From Burkholderia sp. GAS332 (GTDB taxonomy: Bacteria; Pseudomonadota; Gammaproteobacteria; Burkholderiales; Burkholderiaceae): a DNA stretch of 64,000 nucleotides. Shown piece by piece: positions 43,326 through 52,774 of the stretch. A model generated the notes under the pieces. It did not search any database, had not been told where the DNA came from, and saw only the letters and a program-made list of their open reading frames with translations. Position 1 is the stretch's first letter, and each line of letters opens with the position of its first letter. The stretch covers positions 1,736,001 to 1,800,000 of the forward strand of contig FSRV01000001.1 of assembly GCA_900142905.1 (NCBI GenBank). Direction: 5' to 3'. The translations under genes were made by a program, and so were the position numbers.

Positions 43326-44277
43326 CACTCGCCGTCGGCTCCTTGCCGCGTCGCTCGCGCTGCCGCTCGTCGGCTGTGGCCGCTCGGCCGGCGCGATGGT
43401 GAAAACGCCACTCGGCGTCAGTTCGCCGAACCTGCCTGTCAACGCGCGCCGCATCGTGTCGCTCGAATTCATGTTCACCGAATCGCTGCTGGGTCTCGGC
43501 CTGCCGCCCGTCGGCACGGCCGATCCCGATGTGTACCGGAGCTGGGTCGGTATCGACGCGGACAAGCTGCGCGACACGGTGTCGGTCGGCACGCGCCAGC
43601 AGCCCGATCTGGCCGCGATCGCCGCGCTGCGCCCGGACCTTATCGTCGGTTATGCACAGCGTCATGCGCGGATTGCCGAGCGGCTCGCCAGCATTGCGCC
43701 GACCGTGATCTACGACCTCGAACCGCCGCCCGGTGAGGACGACGCTTATACACGTCTGCTGCGCGTATTTGACGACCTCGCGCGCATCGTCGGTGCAGAG
43801 CAGGCGGCAAGCGTCATGCACGCGAGGCTCGACGCCGCGCTCGCCGCGACACGCGCGCGAGTGCAGGACCTCGGCCTTGCCGGGCAGCCGACCGCGCTGA
43901 TGTCGCCGCTTGCCAGCGAGGCCGGTTTCTGGGGTTTCGACCGGCGCAGTTCGGTTGGCGCGCTGCTCGATCATGTCGGCCTTAGCAATGCATGGTCGAC
44001 GACCTCTGTGCGGCGGATGGGCGTGCGGCTCGGTTTCGACGCGCTGTATGAGCATCCCGACTGGATGTTGCTGCTCCTCGATGCGCCGAATCAGCCGCTC
44101 TACACGGAGCGTTTGTGGCGTGACTTGCCGTCGGTGCAGGCGGGGCGGGTCGGCTATCTGCCACGCAGCACGTGGACCTTTGGTGGTTTGGTGGCGATGA
44201 CAACCTTCGCGCAACGCGTTGAAGCCGCGCTTGCGGCGCTTAAGCCTCAGACGGCTGGAAAACAAATCGCTGGTTGA
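43315..44277 (+). CDS. siderophore-binding lipoprotein (FhuD/OrbB-like)
   Basis: 320 residues. The N-terminus MMNSTRRRLLAASLALPLVG then C21 is a signal peptide with a lipobox (LVGC), so the protein should be anchored in the inner membrane facing the periplasm. The class III binding fold shows RIVSLEFMFTESLLGLGLPP, AALRPDLIVGYAQRHARIAE and GRVGYLPRSTWTFGG. It delivers the ferric siderophore to the permease. GGAGGGG precedes the ATG pair at 43315/43318; either may start. Last gene of the uptake operon, followed immediately by a heptamer repeat array. Confidence 0.9.
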   Translation: MMNSTRRRLLAASLALPLVGCGRSAGAMVKTPLGVSSPNLPVNARRIVSLEFMFTESLLGLGLPPVGTADPDVYRSWVGIDADKLRDTVSVGTRQQPDLAAIAALRPDLIVGYAQRHARIAERLASIAPTVIYDLEPPPGEDDAYTRLLRVFDDLARIVGAEQAASVMHARLDAALAATRARVQDLGLAGQPTALMSPLASEAGFWGFDRRSSVGALLDHVGLSNAWSTTSVRRMGVRLGFDALYEHPDWMLLLLDAPNQPLYTERLWRDLPSVQAGRVGYLPRSTWTFGGLVAMTTFAQRVEAALAALKPQTAGKQIAG

Positions 44278-44279
44278 AG

Positions 44280-44412
44280 CCCACAGCCCACAGCCCAAAG
44301 CCCAAAGCACAAAGCACAAAGCACAAAGCACAAAGCACAAAGCACAAAGCACAAAGCACAAAGCACAAAGCACAAAGCACAAAGCACAAAGCACAAAGCA
44401 CAAAGCACAAAG
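44280..44412. repeat. 19-unit heptanucleotide tandem array
   Basis: Nineteen 7-base units without interruption: CCCACAG x2, CCCAAAG x2, then CACAAAG x15. The change runs in order along the array, one substitution at a time. It begins two bases after the stop codon of the binding-protein gene and ends about 220 bases before NRPS 3. All frames are open through it, which creates spurious ORFs. Confidence 0.95.
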
Positions 44413-44633
44413 CACCATCAGTACTGCACGCGCGCCGCTTCAATCTCCCCGCACGTCATCCAGGCACGTCATCGCATCTTCACGGCACGCGGCCGCTCGC
44501 GCTGCGCTGCGTGCGCTCACCGCAGCGCGAGCGTTTATTGGCCTGAACAATTCCCCCCTCTAATTCGTCAAGCAGAAGAGACGCACATGCCGCGGTAAGG
44601 CGGCGCGACCCCGATGCTTATCACGACGCACCC
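44413..44633. other. leader of NRPS 3
   Basis: A 220-base spacer between the heptamer array and NRPS 3. I see no clear Fur box, sigma70 promoter or terminator; TAATTCGTC near 44561 contains the CGTC expected in iron-starvation sigma -10 boxes but lacks a matching -35. Confidence 0.35.
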
Positions 44634-47600
44634 ATGAACCAGCCACCAGCTCAAGAAAACGCGGGCAGTTCCGCCGCAGCCCGCGACCGCCGGGCGATCT
44701 CCGCCAGATATGCCGCGTTGAGCGCGGACAAGCGCGCGCAGTTGCGCGCTCGTGTCGCAAAACTGAATATCGATCCCGCGCAATTGCCGATGGTGCCGAT
44801 CGCACCTCGTGATGGAGCTGGCGCCGATCGTGCGCCGCTTTCCGCTAGCCAGGCCCAGTTATGGTTCCTGTCGCGGCTCGAACCCGATAGCGCCGCTTAT
44901 CACATGAGTGGCGGCGTACGGCTTGACGGTCAACTGGACGAGCGCCGTTTAAGAGCGAGCATCGCGGCGCTCGTCGAACGTCACGAAACCTTGCGTACCC
45001 GGATCGGCGAACGCGACGGCGAGCCGGAGCAGATTGTCGACGCCTACGACGCGGAACTGGCCGCGCGCTGCTGCGAATTCATCGATTTGCGCGCAGCAGC
45101 CTGCACCGCGCCGCAGGACCGTATCGACGAATTCGCGCGCTCGTTTTCGCTGCGGCCGTTCGATCTCGAAGAGGGGCCGCTGTGGAGTATCGCTTTCGCG
45201 ACCATCGGCGAACATGCGCACTTGCTGCTTCTGACCATGCACCATCTGATTTCGGACGGCTGGTCGATGAGCGTGCTCGTAAAAGATTTCGTCGCGGGCT
45301 ATGCGGCCGAGCCGGGCGAGAGCGCCGCCGGCTTGCCGGTGCAGTTTCGCGATTACGTCGTGTGGCAGCGTGAGTGGCGCGACGCGGCGCGCGAAGCGGC
45401 CGACCTCGACTATTGGTGCAGCCGGCTCGCCGAACCGCAAGAGCCGCTCGCCTTACCCTACGACCGCACGCGCGACGGCGCCCGCAGCACGCACGGCGCG
45501 CGCGTCGTGCGTGAGCTCGATCCGCAGCGCGCGCAGGCGTGGCGCGCGTTCGTGCGCAGCCGCCGCGGCACGGTGTCGGCGGCCATGCTCGCGGTCTTCA
45601 ATATCCTGCTTGCCCGACACAGTGGACAACGCACGCTGCGCGTCGGCATGCCGCTCGCCAATCGCGATCGCGCGGAGACGGCGAGCCTGATCGGCTGTTT
45701 CGTCAATACCGTGGTCATCGACAGCCAGCCGGACAGCGCCGCAGCGTTCGACGCGCTGCTCACGCAGGTGCAGCAGCGCATCACGGCCGCGCTCGCGCAT
45801 CAGTCGGTGCCGTTCGCCCGCGTGGTGGAGGCGCTGCGGCCGGCTCCGGTGGCGGGCGTCACGCCGATTTTCCAGGCGATGTTCAACCTGCTCGACGTCT
45901 CCGGCGACGGCCTGCCGGCCTTGCCGGGGCTGCAAGCGTCCGAGTGGCGAGGCGAGCATCCGGTTGCACGTTTCGATCTGACGCTCGACATCCGCGACGA
46001 CGGGCGCAGCTTCGAATGCGCGTTCATCTACGCGACGGATGTGCTCGATGCCGCGACAGTCAAGCAACTCGCCGACGATTATCTGAGCCTGATCGAGCAG
46101 ATCGCCGCGGTACCTGAACGCGCGCTCGGCAACCTGAGCATCGGTCCTGCCGTGCCGAAGGCGGCCGGGTTGCCTGAATGGCCGTTCGTGCCGCTGACCG
46201 CGCGCCTGTTCGCCTTCGCGCAGTCGCAACCCGCCGCGCGTGCGGTTCACGCGGCAGATGCGCAACTCGATTACCGGCAACTGACGGGCGCGGTCCGCTC
46301 GCTAGCCGCGCGTCTGTTGCGTGCCGGCGTGGGCACCGAGGAACGCGTCGGCATCTGCGTGCAGCGTTCGGCGTTGTTGCCCGTCGCGCTATACGGCGTG
46401 CTGGCCAGCGGCGGCGCGTATGTGCCGCTCGACCCGGACTATCCGCCTGAGCGGCTGCAATACATCATCGCGGATGCGGGGATTCGCCGCGTGGTGGTCG
46501 ATGCGGCATCGCACGAGCGCCTCGCGGCCTTGCTCGCGCCGCTCGATTGCGTGATCGTATCGCTTGACGATAAGGATGCCGAATCGGCCGACGATGCAAC
46601 TGCGTTGCCGGCCCCGCACCCGGATCAGCTCGCCTATGTGATCTACACCTCAGGCTCGACCGGGCAGCCGAAGGGCGTAGGTGTCACCCACCGCAACGTC
46701 ACGCGCCTGCTGGACGCGACCCAGGCGCAGTTCGGCTTCGGCCCCGCGGATGTGTGGAGCTGCTTCCACTCGTATGCGTTCGATTTTTCCGTGTGGGAAT
46801 ACTTCGGTGCCTTGTCGTACGGCGGCCAGGCGGTCGTCGTGCCGTACTGGGTCGCCCGCTCGCCGCGGGATTTTCATGCGCTGTTGCGCGAGACACGCGT
46901 TACGGTGCTGAACCAGACGCCGTCGGCGTTCCTGCCGCTGACCCAGATCGAACGCGATCTCGATGCGCCGCTCGCCGATTTGCGCTGCGTGATCTTCGGC
47001 GGTGAAAAGCTCGAACCGGCGACCTTGTCGCGCTGGCTCGCGTGGCGCGGCACGCGCGCGCCGCGTCTCGTCAATATGTACGGGATCACCGAAACCACGG
47101 TGCACGTCACCGCGCGCGATATCGTGCTCGCCGACACCGAAGCCGCCCATGCGCCGAGCCTGATCGGCGAGCCGATCGCCGACCTGAGTCTGCATGTGCT
47201 CGACGCCGATCTCAATCCTGCGCCGTATGGCGTATGCGGCGAGTTGTGCGTCGGCGGAGCGGGTCTCGCGCGCGCTTATCTGGGCCGTCCGGGTCTGACC
47301 GCGAGCCGCTTCGTGCCCGATCCGTTCGGCGCGCCGGGCGCGCGTCTGTATCGTTCCGGCGATGTCGCGCGGCGGCGTCGCGACGGCGAACTCGAATACC
47401 TCGGACGCAACGACGCGCAGGTCAAGATTCGCGGCTTCCGTATCGAGCCGGGCGAAATCCAGGCCGTGCTGCTCGACCATGAAACGATCCGTTCGGCCGT
47501 GGTGGTGCCGCGTCCCGATCCGCAAGGCGGCCTGCGCCTCGTTGCGTATTACGTCGGCACGCGTGCCGATGCCACCACGCTGCGCGAGCATGTGGCCGCG

Positions 47601-50600
47601 CGTCTGCCGGTGCATATGGTGCCGGCCGCGTTCGTGGCGCTCGACGCGATGCCGTTGACGATGAACGGCAAGCTCGACGTGCGCGCGCTGCCGGACCCGC
47701 AGGACCAGGCAGCCGAGCGTGCGCGCATCGAGCCGCGCACGCCGCACGAAATCGCGCTCGCGGAGATCTGGCAAGACGTGCTGGGTGGCGCGCTGCCTGG
47801 CGCCGGCGACGATTTCTTTGCGCTCGGCGGGCACTCGCTGTCGGCCGTCAAGGTGGTGGCGCGGGTGCAGCAGCGACTCGGCGTGACGTTGCCATTGCAG
47901 AGCGTCTTCAGCCTGCCGGTGCTCGCGCAGTTGGCCGAGGCCATCGCAGCCCATTCGCAACAAGGAGGGGACCCCGGCAGCGGAGGAACGATTGAACGCC
48001 GTGCCGCCGACCGGCAAGGCGATGCGCCGTTGTCGTTCGCCCAGGAGCGCCTGTGGGTGCTCTGGCAGCTCGAACCGGAGAGCGCCGCCTATCACGTGCC
48101 CGGCGCGGTGCGCCTGAGCGGGGCGCTCGACACGGCAGCGGTGCGGGCCGCCTTCGACACGATCGTGGCGCGCCACGAAGCCTTGCGCACAAGCTTCACC
48201 GCAGTGGACGGCAAACCGGTCCAACGCATCGCCGACGCGGTGCGCTACGACTGGCGGCAAGCGGCGCTCGACAGCGCCGACCCGCGCGCGCTCAACCGCG
48301 CGCTGCGCGACTGCGTGAGCCAGCCCTTCGATCTCGAACACGGTCCACTGCTGCGTGTTGCGCTGTTGTCGACGGGGGCGAATGAGCATGTGCTCGCTGT
48401 CGTCATGCATCACATCGTGTCCGACGGCTGGTCGATGGACCTGTTGATCGAAGAATTCTGCGCATGCTACGAAGCATCGCGGCGCGGTTTCGCGCCCGAA
48501 CTGCCGCCACTGCCGATCCAATGTGCCGACCATGCCGACTGGGAGCGCGCGAACGGCGCGCGTCGCGATGCCGATCTCGCCTGGTGGTGCGAGCGCCTCG
48601 CGGGCGAACAGCCTGTGCTCGACCTGCCGCTGGCGCGTGCCCGGCCTGCGACGCGCAGCGCGGCGGGTGGCCGTTGCTTGCGCCAGCTCGATCCCGCGAC
48701 CACGCGCGCGCTGCGAGAGTTTTCGCAACGTGAAGGCGCCACGCTGTTCATGACGCTGCTCGCGTGCTATCAGGCACTCCTACATCGCTACAGCGGCCAG
48801 AACGACATTCGTATCGGCATTCCGGTCGCAAACCGTGAGCGTCTCGAAACCGAGGCCCTGATCGGTTTCTTCATCAATACGCTGGTGATTCGCGGCACGG
48901 CTGCGGGTCATCAGCCGTTCAACGCGCTGCTCGCCGCGACGCGTGCGGAAGTGGTCGCCGCGCAGGCGCACGCGTCAGTGCCGTTCGCGCAACTGGTGGA
49001 TGTGTTGCAGCCGCAGCGCGATCTAGGCCTCACGCCGTTGTTCCAGACCATGTTCAATCTGCAGGTCACGCCGCCTGAGCAATTCGCGACCTTGAGCGGC
49101 ATCACCGTGAGCGCGCTCGACCTGCCGGAACTGGGCGGCGAGACGGCACAGTTCGACCTGACGCTCGACGTGACTGACCACGGTCCGTCGCTGCGCGTGT
49201 CGTTCGGCTATGCGAGCGACGTATTCGAGCGCGACACGGTCGAGCGGCTGGCGGATCACTTCCTCGACCTCGTGGCGCAAGTGACGGCCATGCCGGCACG
49301 GCCGCTTGCGGCCATCCCGCTGACACTCGATGCAGGTGCGTCCGCCGCGGCGCTGCAGCCCTATCGTTCGGTGATCGAACGATTCGATCGGCAGGTGCAG
49401 GCGCAACCGACCGCGCCCGCGTTGCGCTCACCGGGCACGCCGGCCGAACTCGCGTTCGACTACGCGACGCTGGCCGCGCGCGCGGCCGGCATCGGCGCGG
49501 CCCTGCATGCGGCTGGCGCGCGTGAGGAGGCGCGGGTCGGCCTGTGCGTGAGCCGCTCGCCGTCGATGGTGGCCGCGCTATTCGGCATCTGGCGCGCGGG
49601 CGCTGCCTTCGTGCCGCTCGATCCCGACTATCCGCCGGAACGGCTCGCGCATATCGTGGCCGACGCGGGCATCGACCATGTGGTGGTGGATCGCGCCAGC
49701 GCCGCGCGTTTGCAAGGCCTGCTCGCCGGTCTGACACTGCATGCGGTGGAGGATCTCAGCGGCGCGAGCAGGCCGCCGACAGAAGCGCGGTATCCGCTGC
49801 CGGGACAGCTTGCCTACGTCATGTACACGTCCGGATCGACCGGTGCGCCGAAGGGCGTCGCCATGACGCATGCAGCGCTGTCGGTGCACGTCGAGGATGT
49901 GATCGCACGATTCGGCGTCCACGCGGGCGACTGCGTGTTGCAATTCTCGACCATCAATTTCGACGCGGCGCTCGAACAACTGCTGCCGGCGCTGTGCGTC
50001 GGCGCGCGGGTCGTGTTGCGCGGGCCGGATCTATGGAGCTGGCCGGAATTCAACGCGGTGTTGCGCGACGAAGCGGTGAGCGTCACCGATCTGCCGACCG
50101 CGTTCTGGCAACAATGGCTGCGCGATCTGCCGCCTGCGTTGCCCGCGTTGCGGCTCGTGACGATCGGCGGTGAAGCGCTGAATGGCGCGGCGCTCGCGCG
50201 CTGGCAGGCGGGACCGCTGCGTCACGTGCGTTTCGAAAACACCTATGGCCCGACCGAAGCGGCCATCTCGGCGCTCAGCCGCCGCACCGAGGAAGCGGAC
50301 CAGCACACGCCGGTGGTCAACATCGGCCTGCCGTATCCCGGCCGCATTGCGCGGCTGCTGGACGCGTGGGGCAATCCGCTGCCCGCCGGTGCGGCGGGCG
50401 AGTTGTGCCTCGGCGGCGATGCGCTGGCGCGCGGCTATCTGGGGCGCCCGGCGGCGACCGCCGAGCGCTTCGTACCCGACCCGTTCGGGCCGCCCGGCGC
50501 GCGTCTGTACCGCACGGGCGATGTGTGCCGGCTGCGCGCTGCCGATCCGCAACACAGCTTCGACTACGTCGGGCGCGATGACCGGCAGGTCAAGCTGCGC

Positions 50601-52718
50601 GGCTATCGGATCGAATTGTCCGAGGTGGAAACCGTATTGCGTGCGCTCCCAAGCGTGCGCGAAGTGGTGGCGGTGATTGCAGGCACGGGTGATGAGCGCA
50701 AGCTGTTCGCTTATGCGGTCGTGGACGGTCTGGACGGTGCGAAAGAAGCGAAAAGCACCCACGAGGCGAAAGGCACTAACGAAGCGAAAGGCACTAACGA
50801 AGCGAAAAGCACTAACGAGGCGAGCAGCACTAACGAGGCGAGCAGCACTAACGAGGCGAGCAGCGCAAACAGCATCGGCGAGGCACTGCATGCCGAACTG
50901 GTCAAGCGCCTGCCTGCCTACATGGTGCCCGCAGCGGTCGTCGCGCTCGCAGCGCTACCGCTCACGCCGAACGGCAAGGTCGACAAGCGCGCGCTGCCGC
51001 AACCGCTCGTTGCCAGGGACGATGCGCCGCGCGCCACCACCGCCGCGCGTGACGAACGCGAGGCGCGCTTGCTGGCGATCTGGCGCGCGGTGCTGGGCCG
51101 CGAGGACATCGGCGTCGACGATAACTTTTTTGCGCTCGGCGGCGATTCGATCCTGGCGATTCAGGCGATCAGCCGCGCACGCGGGGAGGGCATGACGCTG
51201 ACGGTGCGTGAGCTGTTCGAGCATCAGAGCGTGGCAGCGCTCGCGCAACGCGTGCCGCAAGCCGTGCCGGTGCGTCCGTACCGCGAGGTCGACGGGCCGC
51301 TGACGCTGACGCCGATCCAGCGCTGGTTCTTCAGCGAACATCCGGGCGGCCCGCATCACTGGAATCAATCGGTGCTGCTGGCTTCGGTCGAACGCCTGTC
51401 GACGGATGCTGTGAACGCCGCCGTGCAGGCGGTGATGGGGCGTCACGACGCATTGCGTCTGCGTTTCTCGCGCGATGCGGCCGGCGTCTGGACACAGCGC
51501 AGCACGGCGAGCGACGCAAGCGGTATCGAGCACGTCGATCTGAGCGGCGAAGCGGACTGGCAAGCGGCCTTGTCGACGCGTGGTGCGCAGGTCCAGGCGT
51601 CGCTCGATCTGGCCAACGGCCCGGTATGGCGCGCGGTGCTGTTCGATGTACCGGACGGCGGATCGCGGCTGTTGCTGGTCGTGCATCACCTGAGTATTGA
51701 CGGTGTGTCGTGGCGCATCCTGCTCGAAGAACTGGGGCAGGCCTACGAACAGGCCTTCACCGGCGAGACGATAGCGTTGCCCGCCCGCAGCCTCAGCTGG
51801 GGCGAGTGGACCGAGGCGCTGGCCGCCCACGCACAGCGCGAGAAGGTGCGCGAGGAATTGACCTATTGGCGCACGCAACTGTCAGCGGCTTCGCAGTGGA
51901 GCGAGGCAGCGCGTGCGCGTGGCGGCTTGCCGCTCGCGGCGCGCCTCGATGAAATCGATCGCTCGCTGGGGACGAGCCGGGTGATCCACCGCAAGCTTGA
52001 CGAAGCGCGGACGCGGGCCTTGCTGCAAGACGCATCGGCTGCGCATCAGAGCCGGGTGGACGAGATGCTGCTGGCGGCGCTGGTCAAGACACTGACGGGC
52101 TGGAGCCACGAAGCCGGCGTGCTGGTGGAACTGGAAGGCCACGGCCGCGAGGACGTGATCGAAGGCGTGGACCTGACTCGCACCGTGGGCTGGTTCACGA
52201 CGCGTTATCCGGTGTGGTTCGCGGCGGCAGAGGACGGCGTCGCAACGCTGGCATCGGTCAAGACGGTGCTACGCGGTGTGCCGAACAAGGGCGTGCATTA
52301 CGGCGTACTGGAAACCCTCGGCGCGGATGCGGAGCGCGCGGCGATTGCAGCGCTGCCGCGTTCGCAGGTGAGCTTCAACTACCTCGGTCAATTCGGTCAG
52401 AACGCAGCCGCTGAACGGGGCCGCATGCGCATCGCAACTGGCGAGCACGCAGGGCAGGCGGCGGGCACGCAGACAGCCTGTTCGTACGCACTCGAACTGA
52501 ACGCGGTGATCGTCGACGGCGCGCTGTCGATCGACTGGCGCTACCTGCCAGGTCTCATCGACGCGGAGTGCGCGCAGGCGCTTGCTGAGACCTTCGACGC
52601 CCACCTGGACGGGCTGCTCGCAACTGAACACGCGAGTGCCGCCGCCACCGGCAATCCCTTCGACAGCGATCTGGCGGGCGAAGATCTCGATGCCTTGCTC
52701 GATCAGATGGGTGACTGA
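44634..52718 (+). CDS. NRPS 3, C-A(Thr)-PCP-C-A(basic?)-PCP-E
   Basis: 2694 residues. Condensation 1 (from about 68, MHHLISDGWSM) is LCL-type. Adenylation 1 has pocket D-F-W-N-I-G-M-V-H-K, the standard threonine code. Carrier LGGHSL lies near 1065. Condensation 2 (from 1133, MHHIVSDGWSM) is LCL-type. Adenylation 2 reads D-A-E-D-T-G-T-I-S-K, with two acidic pocket residues, so a basic residue such as ornithine or hydroxyornithine is likely. Carrier LGGDSI lies near 2168. The epimerisation domain (2223-2694) has HHLSIDGVSWRIL and EGHGRED. Ending on E fits hand-over to the DCL condensation domain of NRPS 4. A seven-unit repeat lies in adenylation domain 2. ATG 44634. Confidence 0.9.
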   Translation: MNQPPAQENAGSSAAARDRRAISARYAALSADKRAQLRARVAKLNIDPAQLPMVPIAPRDGAGADRAPLSASQAQLWFLSRLEPDSAAYHMSGGVRLDGQLDERRLRASIAALVERHETLRTRIGERDGEPEQIVDAYDAELAARCCEFIDLRAAACTAPQDRIDEFARSFSLRPFDLEEGPLWSIAFATIGEHAHLLLLTMHHLISDGWSMSVLVKDFVAGYAAEPGESAAGLPVQFRDYVVWQREWRDAAREAADLDYWCSRLAEPQEPLALPYDRTRDGARSTHGARVVRELDPQRAQAWRAFVRSRRGTVSAAMLAVFNILLARHSGQRTLRVGMPLANRDRAETASLIGCFVNTVVIDSQPDSAAAFDALLTQVQQRITAALAHQSVPFARVVEALRPAPVAGVTPIFQAMFNLLDVSGDGLPALPGLQASEWRGEHPVARFDLTLDIRDDGRSFECAFIYATDVLDAATVKQLADDYLSLIEQIAAVPERALGNLSIGPAVPKAAGLPEWPFVPLTARLFAFAQSQPAARAVHAADAQLDYRQLTGAVRSLAARLLRAGVGTEERVGICVQRSALLPVALYGVLASGGAYVPLDPDYPPERLQYIIADAGIRRVVVDAASHERLAALLAPLDCVIVSLDDKDAESADDATALPAPHPDQLAYVIYTSGSTGQPKGVGVTHRNVTRLLDATQAQFGFGPADVWSCFHSYAFDFSVWEYFGALSYGGQAVVVPYWVARSPRDFHALLRETRVTVLNQTPSAFLPLTQIERDLDAPLADLRCVIFGGEKLEPATLSRWLAWRGTRAPRLVNMYGITETTVHVTARDIVLADTEAAHAPSLIGEPIADLSLHVLDADLNPAPYGVCGELCVGGAGLARAYLGRPGLTASRFVPDPFGAPGARLYRSGDVARRRRDGELEYLGRNDAQVKIRGFRIEPGEIQAVLLDHETIRSAVVVPRPDPQGGLRLVAYYVGTRADATTLREHVAARLPVHMVPAAFVALDAMPLTMNGKLDVRALPDPQDQAAERARIEPRTPHEIALAEIWQDVLGGALPGAGDDFFALGGHSLSAVKVVARVQQRLGVTLPLQSVFSLPVLAQLAEAIAAHSQQGGDPGSGGTIERRAADRQGDAPLSFAQERLWVLWQLEPESAAYHVPGAVRLSGALDTAAVRAAFDTIVARHEALRTSFTAVDGKPVQRIADAVRYDWRQAALDSADPRALNRALRDCVSQPFDLEHGPLLRVALLSTGANEHVLAVVMHHIVSDGWSMDLLIEEFCACYEASRRGFAPELPPLPIQCADHADWERANGARRDADLAWWCERLAGEQPVLDLPLARARPATRSAAGGRCLRQLDPATTRALREFSQREGATLFMTLLACYQALLHRYSGQNDIRIGIPVANRERLETEALIGFFINTLVIRGTAAGHQPFNALLAATRAEVVAAQAHASVPFAQLVDVLQPQRDLGLTPLFQTMFNLQVTPPEQFATLSGITVSALDLPELGGETAQFDLTLDVTDHGPSLRVSFGYASDVFERDTVERLADHFLDLVAQVTAMPARPLAAIPLTLDAGASAAALQPYRSVIERFDRQVQAQPTAPALRSPGTPAELAFDYATLAARAAGIGAALHAAGAREEARVGLCVSRSPSMVAALFGIWRAGAAFVPLDPDYPPERLAHIVADAGIDHVVVDRASAARLQGLLAGLTLHAVEDLSGASRPPTEARYPLPGQLAYVMYTSGSTGAPKGVAMTHAALSVHVEDVIARFGVHAGDCVLQFSTINFDAALEQLLPALCVGARVVLRGPDLWSWPEFNAVLRDEAVSVTDLPTAFWQQWLRDLPPALPALRLVTIGGEALNGAALARWQAGPLRHVRFENTYGPTEAAISALSRRTEEADQHTPVVNIGLPYPGRIARLLDAWGNPLPAGAAGELCLGGDALARGYLGRPAATAERFVPDPFGPPGARLYRTGDVCRLRAADPQHSFDYVGRDDRQVKLRGYRIELSEVETVLRALPSVREVVAVIAGTGDERKLFAYAVVDGLDGAKEAKSTHEAKGTNEAKGTNEAKSTNEASSTNEASSTNEASSANSIGEALHAELVKRLPAYMVPAAVVALAALPLTPNGKVDKRALPQPLVARDDAPRATTAARDEREARLLAIWRAVLGREDIGVDDNFFALGGDSILAIQAISRARGEGMTLTVRELFEHQSVAALAQRVPQAVPVRPYREVDGPLTLTPIQRWFFSEHPGGPHHWNQSVLLASVERLSTDAVNAAVQAVMGRHDALRLRFSRDAAGVWTQRSTASDASGIEHVDLSGEADWQAALSTRGAQVQASLDLANGPVWRAVLFDVPDGGSRLLLVVHHLSIDGVSWRILLEELGQAYEQAFTGETIALPARSLSWGEWTEALAAHAQREKVREELTYWRTQLSAASQWSEAARARGGLPLAARLDEIDRSLGTSRVIHRKLDEARTRALLQDASAAHQSRVDEMLLAALVKTLTGWSHEAGVLVELEGHGREDVIEGVDLTRTVGWFTTRYPVWFAAAEDGVATLASVKTVLRGVPNKGVHYGVLETLGADAERAAIAALPRSQVSFNYLGQFGQNAAAERGRMRIATGEHAGQAAGTQTACSYALELNAVIVDGALSIDWRYLPGLIDAECAQALAETFDAHLDGLLATEHASAAATGNPFDSDLAGEDLDALLDQMGD
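50745..50870 (+). repeat. 18-bp coding tandem repeat in NRPS 3
   Basis: Seven units of 18 bases encode EAKSTH, EAKGTN, EAKGTN, EAKSTN, EASSTN, EASSTN and EASSAN. It sits in the small C-terminal lobe of adenylation domain 2, before the LPAYMVPAAV strand, probably as a surface loop. Confidence 0.93.
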
Positions 52719-52721
52719 ATC

Positions 52722-52741
52722 GGGCCGCCTACGGGCGGCTC
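52722..52741 (+). terminator. possible intercistronic hairpin between NRPS 3 and NRPS 4
   Basis: GGGCCGCC and GGCGGCTC pair around TACG just after the NRPS 3 stop, followed by ATTTCG rather than a long T run. It could be a weak terminator or an RNA-stabilising hairpin. Confidence 0.4.
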
Positions 52742-52755
52742 ATTTCGATACAAAG

Positions 52756-52774
52756 AGTAGTGATTCTCATTTAT
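52756..52774 (+). promoter_or_regulatory. possible Fur-like site overlapping NRPS 4 start
   Basis: AGTAGTGATTCTCATTTAT matches the Fur consensus at 11 of 19 positions, and CTCATTTATGAG around the start codon is a near-perfect palindrome. TGATTCTCATT is common in Fur sites of this family. Weak evidence. Confidence 0.3.

Noticed and set aside
44280..44415. CRISPR-like or protein-coding repeat
   Set aside because: Units are only seven bases with no spacers, so it is a simple tandem array. The AQSTKHK-type ORFs through it are by-products of the repeat.
41803..44418. 871-codon minus-strand open frame
   Set aside because: It is antisense to the permease, reductase and binding-protein genes, all of which show clear motifs, and it begins inside the heptamer array. 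High GC content leaves the opposite strand free of stops.
52722..52774. Separate strong promoter and terminator between NRPS 3 and NRPS 4
   Set aside because: The hairpin lacks a T run and no -10/-35 pair is clear. Co-transcription is equally likely, so both were kept only at low confidence.
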